From: Brevibacillus ruminantium
Lineage (GTDB): Bacteria > Bacillota > Bacilli > Brevibacillales > Brevibacillaceae
Assembly: GCF_023746555.1 (NCBI RefSeq)
Contig: NZ_CP098755.1
Location: forward strand, 2,677,001 to 2,741,000
Reading direction: 5' to 3'
DNA: 64,000 nt
In this document: in pieces, positions 51,828 through 60,681 of the stretch
Numbering within the stretch: position 1 is the stretch's first letter
Layout: each line of letters starts with the position of its first letter
Made by a program: the position numbers and the translations under genes
The notes under the pieces: generated by a model
Database searches by the model: none
What the model was told of the DNA's origin: nothing
Seen by the model: only the letters and a program-made list of their open reading frames with translations

Positions 51828-53372
51828 ATGAGCACACCTCTTTCACCACAGGTAGAAGCCGAAAAGAAGGGCCGGTTTTTGAGATTCCTGGATCGCGTTG
51901 AAGTGTTGGGCAACAAACTGCCGGATGTTGTTACGCTTTTCCTGATCATCATCGCAGCCATTCTTGTTATGTCCAGCATTGCGGCCGCACTTGGGTGGTC
52001 GACGATTAATCCCACGAATCAGGAACGGATTGTCGCTATTAATCTGTTGAGCGGGGATGGAGTGATCCGCATCTTGACCGAAATGGTCAATAACTTCACC
52101 TCATTTCCGCCGCTTGGTTTGGTTCTTTCCGTGATGTTGGGGGTCGGTCTGGCTGAATCAACAGGACTGATCGGAGCCGCGATGAAGAGGACCGTTCTGG
52201 CTTCGCCAAAATTTTTGATCTTGCCGATCATCGTACTTGTCAGCATGCTCGGTCATGCAGCAGCTGACGCAGCGTTCATCGTTATGCCGCCGATCGCGGC
52301 CATGATCTTTATGATGCTGGGCCGTCACCCCATCTCCGGGATGGTGGCCGCCTACGCAGCTGTGGCAGGTGGCTTCAGTGCCAACCTGGTCGTCTCGGTA
52401 CTGGATGTCACATTGGCCAGCTTTACCCAGACAGGAGCACAGATGATTGATCCCAGCTATCAGTCCAGTCCGGCGATGAACTATTATTTTATGGCTGCCT
52501 CTACTGTCATGCTCGTGCCGTTGACAGTCTGGGTGACAACCAAAATCGTCGAGCCGAGATTGGGAACCTATATTCAGTCTGATACAATCGTGGAGCCAGA
52601 GGCCAAGGTGAGCACAGAGGAAAAGAAGGGATTACGCTGGGCAGGCATTGCTCTTTTGGTATGTGTACTCATTCTTTTGAGTGTCACCCTTCCAAGCGGA
52701 TCGCTGTTGCGTGATCCTGAAACCGATTCGCTGATCGTATCACCGTTTATGAAAGCCCTTGTTCCCATCCTGCTTTTCTTGTTTGGCATCCCGGCTATCG
52801 CCTATGGCATCGGTGCGGGTGTGATCCGTTCGGATCGGGATGTGGCCGAACACTTGACGAAAACGATGTCGGGGATGGGATACTACATCGTGCTTGCATT
52901 TGTGGCTTCTCAGATGATTGCTTACTTCAACTGGAGCAATCTTGGACCGATCATCGCGATCGAGGGAGCAGCATTTCTGCAAAACATCGGGCTGACCGGT
53001 CTGCCCCTGTTAATCATGTTTATCGTGTTTGCGACGATCATCAATTTGTTGATTGCCAGTGCTACGGCAAAATGGGCAATCCTGGCCCCTGTTTTCGTTC
53101 CCATGTTCCTTTTGCTTGGATACAGCCCAGCGATGACACAGGCAGCCTATCGGATTGGTGATTCGATCACCAACGCGATAACGCCGATGCTCCCGTACTT
53201 CGCCATTTTGTTAACGTTCGCAAAGAAATATCAGAAAAATCTGCAAATGGGTACCTTGATCTCGATCCTTCTGCCTTATTCCCTGCTTTTTGGACTTTTT
53301 TGGATTGTTTTGTTTGCGCTCTGGTACCTGTTTGGATTGCCACTCGGCCCAGGACATTCGATTTTCAAGTAG
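51828..53372 (+). CDS. AbgT-family transporter
   Basis: A 514-residue transporter with about 12 helices, of the AbgT (p-aminobenzoyl-glutamate/YdaH) family: RFLDRVEVLGNKLPDVVTLF at about 19-38 and the conserved hairpin-type segments LGHAAADAAFIVMPPIAAMIF and ITPMLPYFAILLTFAKKYQK. AbgT proteins import p-aminobenzoyl-glutamate or export sulfonamides. Its clustering with an amidohydrolase suggests uptake of an N-acyl amino acid. ATG after GAAAGGCGGTAGATCGG; a terminator follows. Confidence 0.92.
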   Translation: MSTPLSPQVEAEKKGRFLRFLDRVEVLGNKLPDVVTLFLIIIAAILVMSSIAAALGWSTINPTNQERIVAINLLSGDGVIRILTEMVNNFTSFPPLGLVLSVMLGVGLAESTGLIGAAMKRTVLASPKFLILPIIVLVSMLGHAAADAAFIVMPPIAAMIFMMLGRHPISGMVAAYAAVAGGFSANLVVSVLDVTLASFTQTGAQMIDPSYQSSPAMNYYFMAASTVMLVPLTVWVTTKIVEPRLGTYIQSDTIVEPEAKVSTEEKKGLRWAGIALLVCVLILLSVTLPSGSLLRDPETDSLIVSPFMKALVPILLFLFGIPAIAYGIGAGVIRSDRDVAEHLTKTMSGMGYYIVLAFVASQMIAYFNWSNLGPIIAIEGAAFLQNIGLTGLPLLIMFIVFATIINLLIASATAKWAILAPVFVPMFLLLGYSPAMTQAAYRIGDSITNAITPMLPYFAILLTFAKKYQKNLQMGTLISILLPYSLLFGLFWIVLFALWYLFGLPLGPGHSIFK

Positions 53373-53388
53373 CTTTCACCAGTCATTC

Positions 53389-53442
53389 AAAAGCAGCCAA
53401 CTGGCAGGTTCAGCGCCGGTTGGCTGTCGGCATTTGCTTTTT
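53389..53442 (+). terminator. Terminator of the amidohydrolase-AbgT cluster
   Basis: Nested stems AAAAGCA/TGCTTTT and AGCCAACTGGC/GCCGGTTGGCT, with T run after. Confidence 0.75.
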
Positions 53443-53732
53443 CATTCCAGATCAAGTAAAATAAAGGTACTTGAATAATACAGTTGGAACTCTGATTCAC
53501 ACTGGCGCGGTCATCGGAGCCGCAAGGATGGAAGAGAGGTAGGGCTTTCGTCGTTTTGGATTCTCATAGACGAAACCTTGTGCAACACATATAGAAATGA
53601 AGCGATGGATTCACCTGTAGGAGGGAAAATCTTCTTCATTTTCCTTACTGACATGTGTTTTTTATTTTTACATGAAGGTTTTTGGGTTTGCACATAATAC
53701 TGTTGGAAAACTGTTGGAGGTAGGTTACCTGT
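53443..53732 (+). promoter_or_regulatory. Long leader region of the cold-shock gene
   Basis: A 290-nt gap without a gene. It includes a hairpin TTTCGTC (53546-53552) with GACGAAA (53569-53575) and then T-rich unstructured sequence. Long structured leaders are typical of cspA-type genes, where RNA folding senses temperature. I see no clear cold-box motif, so this is only a likely regulatory leader. Confidence 0.45.
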
Positions 53733-53936
53733 ATGGAAACAATTGGCACAGTAAAATGGTTTAATGCAGAAAAAGGTTTCGGGTTTATTCAAGTAGAGGG
53801 TGGAGAAGATGTTTTCGTCCACTATAGCGCGATCCAGGGAGAGGGCTTCAAAACCCTCGAGGAAGGACAGCGCGTCCAGTTTACGATTGTCCAAGGCGAT
53901 CGTGGGCCGCAAGCGGAAAACGTCGTAAAACTCTAA
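53733..53936 (+). CDS. Cold-shock protein
   Basis: A 67-residue CspA/CspB-type RNA chaperone. RNP1 is KGFGFIQV at 15-22 and RNP2 VFVHYSAI at 29-36. Most Bacillus Csp proteins read VFVHFSAI; the Tyr here is a mild change. It starts [17 protein letters not shown] with GGAGGTAGG about 12 bases upstream. A strong terminator follows. Confidence 0.93.
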   Translation: METIGTVKWFNAEKGFGFIQVEGGEDVFVHYSAIQGEGFKTLEEGQRVQFTIVQGDRGPQAENVVKL

Positions 53937-53947
53937 GACTCCTCACC

Positions 53948-53982
53948 AAAAAGCAACTGTCATCATAGACAGTTGCTTTTTT
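53948..53982 (+). terminator. Terminator after the csp gene
   Basis: AAGCAACTGTC pairs with GACAGTTGCTT around a six-base loop, then T. Confidence 0.9.
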
Positions 53983-54020
53983 CATCCTGTCTCATGCCCT
54001 TGAATGTGTTCGATTCGCTC

Positions 54021-54049
54021 TGACATCGTTGTTACTTTATGGTAAAATG
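54021..54049 (+). promoter_or_regulatory. Sigma-A-type promoter of the phosphotransferase gene
   Basis: CTGACA (54021-54026) and TAAAAT (54044-54049) are 17 nt apart; TGG before the -10 adds an extended element. Confidence 0.6.
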
Positions 54050-54086
54050 GTTTCTTATCAGCCGAAATGACGGGAGGCTCAGATAG

Positions 54087-55019
54087 ATGGATGAAAGAAG
54101 TAAAGCTATGCAAGCCATGATCCCTTCCCTTGCCAGTGCCACGGACATCCACCGTATAACAGAGGGCTTTTCCTCAGATCATAAATATCTCGTCCGCTAT
54201 CACAATGGTCAAAAGTTGTTGCTGCGCACCGCGGATATCGCGCATTACGAAAGGAAATCCGCAGAGTATCACATCATGCGGTCCATCAAACCGTACGGTG
54301 CAAAAAGCCCGCTCCCCCTGGAGTTCGGTAAGGTAGAAGCGCTGGGACTCTGCTATTATCTACTCAGTTATATCGAAGGAGAGGATGCGCGAAAAACGCT
54401 CCCCACCTACACCACTCAAGAACAGTATCGGATCGGATGGGAGGCGGGCCGGGACCTGGAGCGGCTTCATCAGCTCCCTGCACCTCCCTCTACACCTGAC
54501 TGGTACGACCATATCATGAAAAAGCATGACCGTTATCTGACAGCTTATCAAACCTGCGGGGTCAAACTGGAGAACGATCGCCAAATCATCCGTTTTATAG
54601 AAGAAAACGAGTACGTGCTAAAGGATCGACCCAATCAGTTTCAACACGACGATTTTCATGTGGGCAATATCATCGTCAATGAGCGGGCTTACGCAGGCAT
54701 TATCGATTTCAACCGGTACGATTGGGGAGATCCACTCTTTGACTTTAGTAAATTGGCACTGTTCAGTAAGGAATGCAGTGTCCCATTTGCAAAGGGGCAA
54801 ATTGACGGCTACTTTGCTCATCAGCCGATTCCCGAGCATTTTTGGACCTTGTATGCCATCTACGCCGCGATGAGCGTTTTTTCCGCCATCGTCTGGTCTG
54901 TCAAAGAGACACCCGACAAAGTAGAGGAGATGCGTCAACGTCTGCACAACCTTTGCGTGGATCATCAGTATTTCGAAAGCTGCATACCTGTATGGTATTC
55001 CAACGGATTGAAAGAGTAA
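54087..55019 (+). CDS. APH-family phosphotransferase
   Basis: A 310-residue kinase-like phosphotransferase. The catalytic HxDxxxxN motif is at His187, Asp189, Asn194 (HDDFHVGN) and the metal Asp207 lies in IIDFNRYDWGDP. It resembles small-molecule kinases of the aminoglycoside phosphotransferase superfamily; it need not confer resistance and may act on choline, homoserine or a sugar. ATG after GGGAGGCTCAGATAG. A terminator follows. Confidence 0.88.
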   Translation: MDERSKAMQAMIPSLASATDIHRITEGFSSDHKYLVRYHNGQKLLLRTADIAHYERKSAEYHIMRSIKPYGAKSPLPLEFGKVEALGLCYYLLSYIEGEDARKTLPTYTTQEQYRIGWEAGRDLERLHQLPAPPSTPDWYDHIMKKHDRYLTAYQTCGVKLENDRQIIRFIEENEYVLKDRPNQFQHDDFHVGNIIVNERAYAGIIDFNRYDWGDPLFDFSKLALFSKECSVPFAKGQIDGYFAHQPIPEHFWTLYAIYAAMSVFSAIVWSVKETPDKVEEMRQRLHNLCVDHQYFESCIPVWYSNGLKE

Positions 55020-55068
55020 CTGAAGGAAAGAGTTCAATCAAACGAAGGCACCAACGACTGTCAGTCTG

Positions 55069-55100
55069 AGACACCAACGAATGCGTTGGTGTCTTTCTCT
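55069..55100 (+). terminator. Terminator after the phosphotransferase gene
   Basis: AGACACCAACG pairs perfectly with CGTTGGTGTCT, then TTCTCTC. The last T run is short. Confidence 0.75.
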
Positions 55101-55130
55101 CTCCAAATGTATGTCTGCCATGAGTGATTG

Positions 55131-56468
55131 CTAACTTTTTTGTTCCGGTAGTGGAATGCTCTGTTCAAACTGAAAGACGTTTTCCGGGTCGTACTTTTTT
55201 TTGACTGTTTTCAACCTGTCGATATTTTCACCAAAATACGCGGTCTGCCAATCAGGAATCAGCAGATCACAATAGTTGCGGTATGCACCACGGGTAAAGG
55301 GGAGCATGGAGGTGCGAAATTGTTCGATCCAGCGAATATTGGCTGCTTCATCCCGATCGTGTTCCCAATAGGACAGGTATTGGATCATGAACAATGCTCT
55401 GCGATGTACAAAAGCAGTCGCATCGGGAGGAATCCGGCCAATCGCACCGCCATATGCATCGAACAAGACCAGATTTCCGGTGCCGGGGGTCTCGGATAAA
55501 TGATGGGTAAATATAGAAAGAGCTTCGTTTGATAAGGGCTCGTAAACGTAGGCAGATGAATTTTTAAACTTGGTTCGGCTGGTCGCGGTTCCGGCGAACA
55601 TGCGCGCCACAGTGATCCAGGAAGCAGAGCGGATCGAAATGGTCTTTGGCGGTACCGCTTGCTGCAAAGGCCGGATCAGTTGACGAAGTTCCTTTTCCAA
55701 GCCGACGAATACACCGCGTGATCGGATATCGCCGTGGTTTTTTGCAGGTAACAGGAGGGTTGGGGTTAAGCGGTCATCGACATGGGGAGCCCATTCTTGC
55801 CAAAAACGTACTACTTTATGAAGATCGGAAAAATCCCACGCCATGGAATAATGCGCTACATCACCGATTGGATTCACGCGAAAGGTAAAGGCAGTAACCA
55901 CGCCGAAGCTTCCGTCGCCAGCACCGCGGCAAGCCCATAGCAAATCGCTGTGTTCCTTTTCATTGGCGCGAATCATCCTGCCCCGCCAGTCTACCATGTC
56001 GATCGCGAGCAGATTGTCACAGGTCATGCCGAAATGTCGGGAAAGATAACCGAATCCTCCGCCTAGCGTCAACCCGGACACTCCGGTTGTCCCGCAGGTT
56101 CCGCTTGGGATGGTGCGTCCTTGTTTCCACAAGGCTTCGTAGAGGGGGAGTACTCGAAACCCCGCACCAACGTATGCCGTGCCTGCTTCTTTATCAATAT
56201 GTAGGTGCTGCAGCATGCTGATATCGATGACAAGACCGCCGTCAACAAGAGAAAACGCCTCGTAGCTATGCCCGCCACCACGCACACGAAATGGCATCTC
56301 ATGTTTACGTGCCCATCTAACCGCATTGACGACATCCTGCTCATTCATACAGTAGACAATTGCTTTTGGATATTTAGAAAAGCGGGCGTTAAAATCGAGC
56401 CTTGCTTCCTCATACCCTGATTCTCCCTCCACGATCACACGTCCGGTTAATCCCATCAAACTTGGCAA
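55131..56468 (-). CDS. FAD-linked oxidase, berberine-bridge type (CotQ/YvdP-like)
   Basis: A 445-residue flavoprotein. The FAD domain shows His67 (RGGGHSYEAF) and Cys125 (SGTCGTTGVSG), the two residues that bind FAD covalently in berberine-bridge enzymes. The C-terminal BBE segment AYRNYCDLLIPDW with ENVFQFEQSIPL is present. Bacillus homologues include YvdP (CotQ, a spore coat protein), YgaK and YitY. I start at TTG 56468: the only ribosome site, GGAGGTG, lies inside the apparent ATG 56483 reading. Confidence 0.9.
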   Translation of the reverse strand: MPSLMGLTGRVIVEGESGYEEARLDFNARFSKYPKAIVYCMNEQDVVNAVRWARKHEMPFRVRGGGHSYEAFSLVDGGLVIDISMLQHLHIDKEAGTAYVGAGFRVLPLYEALWKQGRTIPSGTCGTTGVSGLTLGGGFGYLSRHFGMTCDNLLAIDMVDWRGRMIRANEKEHSDLLWACRGAGDGSFGVVTAFTFRVNPIGDVAHYSMAWDFSDLHKVVRFWQEWAPHVDDRLTPTLLLPAKNHGDIRSRGVFVGLEKELRQLIRPLQQAVPPKTISIRSASWITVARMFAGTATSRTKFKNSSAYVYEPLSNEALSIFTHHLSETPGTGNLVLFDAYGGAIGRIPPDATAFVHRRALFMIQYLSYWEHDRDEAANIRWIEQFRTSMLPFTRGAYRNYCDLLIPDWQTAYFGENIDRLKTVKKKYDPENVFQFEQSIPLPEQKS

Positions 56469-56620
56469 GAAAAACACCTCCATTCAAAACCGTTCTCACA
56501 GTGAAAACAAAACGATGTGTTGTTACACCTAAACTATTCCATGATCCATTCAAATAGAGCAAATGTGAGTGAAGCGGTCTGATTTTCCAAAAAAGTGTAG
56601 CCTGTCGGAATGAAGTATCG

Positions 56621-56645
56621 TATATTATTACATATGTATAATATA
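56621..56645 (+). promoter_or_regulatory. Palindromic promoter/operator of the XRE-cupin gene
   Basis: TATATTAT (56621-56628) and ATAATATA (56638-56645) flank ACATATGT, itself a palindrome. A -10 TATAAT overlaps at 56637-56642. It is a likely autoregulatory site; high A/T content makes chance possible. Confidence 0.45.
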
Positions 56646-56667
56646 ATGAACAAAAGGAGGACGCTGA

Positions 56668-57225
56668 TTGAGTGCGATCCACATCAGAATCGGCCAAAAT
56701 CTGCAACGAGTAAGAAAGCAGAGACAGTTAAGTCTGGATAAAGTGGCTGAATTAACAGGTGTCAGCAAAGGGATGTTGCATCAGATTGAACGAGGGGATA
56801 CACAGCCTACAGTAACAACGGTTTGGAAAATCGCCACCGGTCTTAACCTTTCCTTTTCATCGCTGATAAAAGTAGACGAATCTGAGATCTCCATTACAAG
56901 ACGAAAGGAAATACCAGATATCACTGAGGACAATGGGAACGTTCAAGTATATGTAGGATTTCCATTCAACCCGCAAACCCAAATCGAGATTTTCACCATC
57001 GTCATCAAGCCCAAAGGGAACTATATTTCGGCTCCTCATAATGAAGGCGTCCAGGAATACATAACCGTTACCTCAGGGAAATTTACCATCAACATTCGGG
57101 ACGAAGAGCATACGCTGTTTGCCGGCGATACGATACACTTTGCAGGTAACGTGACACATCAATACAGAAATGACGAAGACAAAGATGTTACTCTGCAGGT
57201 TGTCATGCATTACCCCGAGTCGTAA
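56668..57225 (+). CDS. XRE-family regulator with C-terminal cupin domain
   Basis: A 185-residue regulator. Helix-turn-helix at about 8-62 (LSLDKVAELTGVSKGMLHQIERG, given here as LSLDKVAELTGVSKG) and a cupin domain at about 100-183 (PHNEGVQEYITVTSGKF with GDTIHFAGNVTHQYRN). Such proteins sense small molecules and often repress an adjacent transporter. The downstream BenE gene is the likely target. TTG start after AAAAGGAGGACGCTGA. Confidence 0.88.
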   Translation: MSAIHIRIGQNLQRVRKQRQLSLDKVAELTGVSKGMLHQIERGDTQPTVTTVWKIATGLNLSFSSLIKVDESEISITRRKEIPDITEDNGNVQVYVGFPFNPQTQIEIFTIVIKPKGNYISAPHNEGVQEYITVTSGKFTINIRDEEHTLFAGDTIHFAGNVTHQYRNDEDKDVTLQVVMHYPES

Positions 57226-57273
57226 TGAGCATGAAATCAAGCGGTCCATTGCCCTTAGAAAGGAAAGTACCCC

Positions 57274-58515
57274 ATGTTGGCAAAAGAATTTTCTCGTATC
57301 GATCAATTTCGTAAGCAGCTTGTGCAGGATAGTTCCGTTTCCTCCCTTGTGGCAGCCCTCGTATCAACGATGGTCGGTTACGCAGGACCGCTGCTCATCA
57401 TTTTTCAGGCTGCCAAGCTGGCCGGTCTAACGGATGAGCAGCTTTCCTCTTGGATCTGGGCGATTTCACTTGGAAGCGGCATTACCACTTTGGGATTGAG
57501 CGCATGGTATCGCGTTCCGGTTATTACCGCTTGGTCTACGCCGGGCGCAGTCCTGCTTGTTTCGAGTTGGTCCCAGTATGCATACTCGGATGCCATCGGT
57601 GCGTTTATCGTTTCAGCCCTGCTGATCACGTTGCTTGGCGTAACCGGACTATTTTCCAGAGTGATGGACAAGATACCAGGTTCCATAACGGCGGCGATGC
57701 TAGCCGGAGTATTGCTAAAATTCGGATTTGATGTGTTTCTTTCGCTACAAGCATTGCCCGTCTTGGTCATCCCGATGATCCTCACTTATCTGGCGACCAA
57801 ACGCTTATTGCCACGCTATGCTGTAATTGCTACGCTGCTGGTCGGGATTGGAGGAGCGATCATCATGAACCGACTTGATTTATCGAGTGTCCAGATGACG
57901 ATGGTAACGCCGGTTTGGACGACACCGAGCTTTTCACTCGATGCATTGATCGGCCTCGCCATCCCACTCTGCATTGTCACCATGACAGCGCAAAATGCAA
58001 CGGGAATCGGCGTTCTTCGTTCATATGGTTACAAAACGCCGGCTAGTCCGCTGATTACCGCCACCGGATTTACATCCTTGATCCTCGCCCCCTTTGGCGC
58101 ACATGGGATTAATCTCGCTGCGATAACTGCGGCGATCTGTACGAGTGAAGAATCACACAAGAACCCCGACAAAAGATATGTGGCCGGTATGGCAGCCGGG
58201 ATTCTCTACCTGTTGTACGGTTTGGGAGGAGCTACCATCGCTTCATTTTTCGGTGCGTTTCCCAAGGAATTGATCCTGGTGATTGGCGGTCTCGCCTTAT
58301 TTTCTTCGATCAGTGCGAGTCTTACGCAAGCGATGGATACGCAGCATAAGGAGAGCGCTTTACTGACGTTTTTGGTCACAGCTTCCGGCATTACAATCGC
58401 CGGGATTGGCTCCGCTTTTTGGGGCCTGATAGCAGGTGTGTGCGCCCATTATATTTTCACCGCTTCGTTTCAAAGGCAAAAGGGAGTGGCAAAAGCGAGT
58501 CAGGGGACCCCATAG
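57274..58515 (+). CDS. BenE-family benzoate/aromatic-acid transporter
   Basis: A 413-residue transporter with about 12 helices, of the BenE family (proton symport of benzoate-like compounds). Recognisable parts are SLVAALVSTMVGYAGPLLII near 25-44 and LAPFGAHGINLAAITAAICT near 271-290. No aromatic ring-degradation gene is near, so the true substrate is uncertain; it may export. ATG after AAAGGAAAGTACCCC. It follows the XRE-cupin regulator by 48 bases. Confidence 0.87.
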   Translation: MLAKEFSRIDQFRKQLVQDSSVSSLVAALVSTMVGYAGPLLIIFQAAKLAGLTDEQLSSWIWAISLGSGITTLGLSAWYRVPVITAWSTPGAVLLVSSWSQYAYSDAIGAFIVSALLITLLGVTGLFSRVMDKIPGSITAAMLAGVLLKFGFDVFLSLQALPVLVIPMILTYLATKRLLPRYAVIATLLVGIGGAIIMNRLDLSSVQMTMVTPVWTTPSFSLDALIGLAIPLCIVTMTAQNATGIGVLRSYGYKTPASPLITATGFTSLILAPFGAHGINLAAITAAICTSEESHKNPDKRYVAGMAAGILYLLYGLGGATIASFFGAFPKELILVIGGLALFSSISASLTQAMDTQHKESALLTFLVTASGITIAGIGSAFWGLIAGVCAHYIFTASFQRQKGVAKASQGTP

Positions 58516-58669
58516 TTACGGCATAATCGGCTGGCAGGCGTAAACACTAAGAGGAGTTACCTAGTCCAGGATCGAAATGGTTATGACAAATCAGATATAC
58601 CCTTACTCATGCTGTTTGAAAGAGAACGATCAGGAATCTAAAAATACAAAAGAACGAATAGGAGATAGA

Positions 58670-60146
58670 ATGACAACGCAAAAAGAAAAAAACGAAACAG
58701 GGTGGAACTTCGACAATAGTTACGCACGTCTGCCAAACACTTTTTTTACCAGACTTAACCCGACTCCCGTACGCTCACCGGAGCTGATCATCTTCAACGA
58801 GCGTTTGGCAACAGCATTGGGGCTAAACGTACAGTCGATGCAAAGCAAAGACAGCATAGAAGTGTTTGCCGGAAACCGTGTACCGGAAGGAGCTTCGCCT
58901 CTTGCTCAAGCCTACGCTGGCCATCAATTCGGGCATTTTACCATGTTGGGGGACGGTCGGGCATTGTTGCTTGGTGAACATATAACGTCTCGAGGAGAAC
59001 GGTTTGATATCCAGCTCAAAGGCTCGGGCAGAACTCCCTACTCCCGCGGGGGGGGATGGCCGAGCGGCGCTGGGTCCCATGCTGCGCGAATACGTGATCA
59101 GCGAAGCGATGTATGCCCTGGGGATTCCGACCACCCGCAGTCTTGCAGTGGTGTCAACAGGTGAGCCGGTCATCCGTGAAACCTATCTGCCTGGTGCCAT
59201 TTTAACGAGGATCGCTGCCAGTCATCTGCGCGTTGGCACTTTTCAATACGCGGCGCAGTGGGGCACCGCCGATGATCTCCGAGCCCTGGCCGACTATACA
59301 ATCACGCGTCATTATCCCGATATCGAAGCGGATGAACATCGATATCTTTCTCTTCTGGGCGAAGTGATCAAGCGTCAGGCTGCGCTGATTGCCAAATGGC
59401 AACTGGTTGGCTTTATTCACGGAGTGATGAATACCGACAATATGGCGATTAGTGGAGAAACGATAGATTATGGTCCCTGCGCCTTCATGGATACCTATGA
59501 CCCGGCGACGGTATTCAGTTCGATTGACGTGCAAGGCCGTTATGCCTATGGCAATCAGCCTTATATAGCCGGATGGAATCTCGCGCGATTTGCTGAAGCC
59601 CTTCTTCCGCTTTTGCACGATGATCAGGAGCAGGCGATCAAGCTGGCCGAGGACACTCTGTCTAGTTTCGGAAGGTTATACCACGCTCACTGGCTTGCGG
59701 GCATGAGAGCAAAACTGGGGTTGTTTAACGAAGAGCAACAGGATCAAACCCTGATCGAAGATCTCCTGAAAATGATGAAAGATACTCATGCGGACTACAC
59801 CAATACCTTCCGTGCGTTCACTCTCGATACACCGGAGGATACGGTACTGTTCGGTACTCCGGAATTTACCGAGTGGCACAAGCAGTGGCAAGAGCGATTA
59901 GGCAGGCAGCCGGAATCAAAAGCCGCCGTCCAGGAGTTGATGCGGAATAGCAATCCGGCGATCATTCCGCGAAATCACCGGGTGGAAGAGGCACTGGAAA
60001 GCGCAGTGAACGGCGGAGATTACAGCGTGATGAGACGGCTGCTCGACGTGTTAGCGAACCCTTACGCATATTCTCCCGCACAGGTAGAATACGCTGCGCC
60101 GCCTGAGCCATCTGACTGTCCTTACCAGACCTTCTGCGGTACCTGA
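58670..60146 (+). pseudogene. selO: Protein adenylyltransferase SelO, frameshifted in a G8 run
   Basis: A SelO-type pseudokinase AMPylator, split over two frames. The first part (from ATG 58670 after ATAGGAGATAGA) runs through [13 protein letters not shown]; at 59048-59055 the sequence has eight G where seven restore the expected [16 protein letters not shown]. The second part continues intact to the end, TFCGT. Joined, the length is about 491 residues, the family norm, and catalytic-core residues look intact. It may be a real pseudogene, a phase-variable gene or a sequencing slip in the homopolymer. Confidence 0.9.
59048..59055 (+). repeat. Homopolymer of eight G in selO
   Basis: Run of eight G preceded by CTCCCGC and followed by ATGGCC. 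It is the exact position where selO changes frame. Confidence 0.95.
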
Positions 60147-60166
60147 TATATCAATACGATCGCTTA

Positions 60167-60202
60167 CCCCCACCAGAAAGTGTGTTCTGGCGGGGGCTTT
60201 TT
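60167..60202 (+). terminator. Terminator after selO
   Basis: CCCCC-A-CCAGAA pairs with TTCTGG-C-GGGGG around six bases, followed by CTTTTT. Confidence 0.85.
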
Positions 60203-60295
60203 GAAGCAATACGAGTCAATATAGTCGTGACAGAGGCAAATAAGAGTAAAAATTTTCAGCCTCCATGATAAAATGAAAAAGAGGGAGGTGCGTTT

Positions 60296-60547
60296 ATGAG
60301 AATCCTTTCCGTTTTCTTGCTCATTACAGGGTCAATCGTTACGTTTATTGGGATATTACCTTTTATTTTTGCTTATCCGTATTGTCATGGCTGTCCCAAT
60401 TCCGGTCCTTCAAATTGGTGGGAGCTTATTCTTATGATCTCTTATGAGGGAAAAGGATGGTATCTGGTGATCGGTATGGTGTTATTGTTGTACTCAATAC
60501 TTGAAAACCGCATATTTTCTAAAATGCGAAACGAGCCTCTAGGATAA
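60296..60547 (+). CDS. Small membrane protein, 83 aa
   Basis: An 83-residue protein with two hydrophobic segments (about 4-27 and 51-70) and between them a loop with YCHGCPNSGPSNW, so CxxC-type cysteines face one side. No recognised family. ATG after GGGAGGTGCGTTT; an extended -10 (TGATAAAAT) lies at 60266-60274. Its stop falls inside the following terminator hairpin. Confidence 0.65.
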   Translation: MRILSVFLLITGSIVTFIGILPFIFAYPYCHGCPNSGPSNWWELILMISYEGKGWYLVIGMVLLLYSILENRIFSKMRNEPLG

Positions 60548-60566
60548 GTGCTAGGGCTCGTTTTTT
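60529..60566 (+). terminator. Terminator after the 83-aa gene
   Basis: AACGAGCC pairs with GGCTCGTT and is followed by T; the loop contains the gene's last codons. Confidence 0.75.
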
Positions 60567-60681
60567 AGTCTGAAAGGTAGACGTCAACAAACGCTCATTT
60601 CGAACATGTTGTTGAGGGATGCATGCATTCAAAGAGGCAATTCATCTGGACATGCCACAAATTTGTAGAAGAACAGAATTC

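Noticed and set aside
53946..54086. Riboswitch before the phosphotransferase gene
   Set aside because: The only structure is the terminator of csp; the rest is an ordinary promoter region.
54087..55019. Aminoglycoside resistance gene
   Set aside because: The fold is APH-like, but nothing in sequence or context indicates antibiotic phosphorylation.
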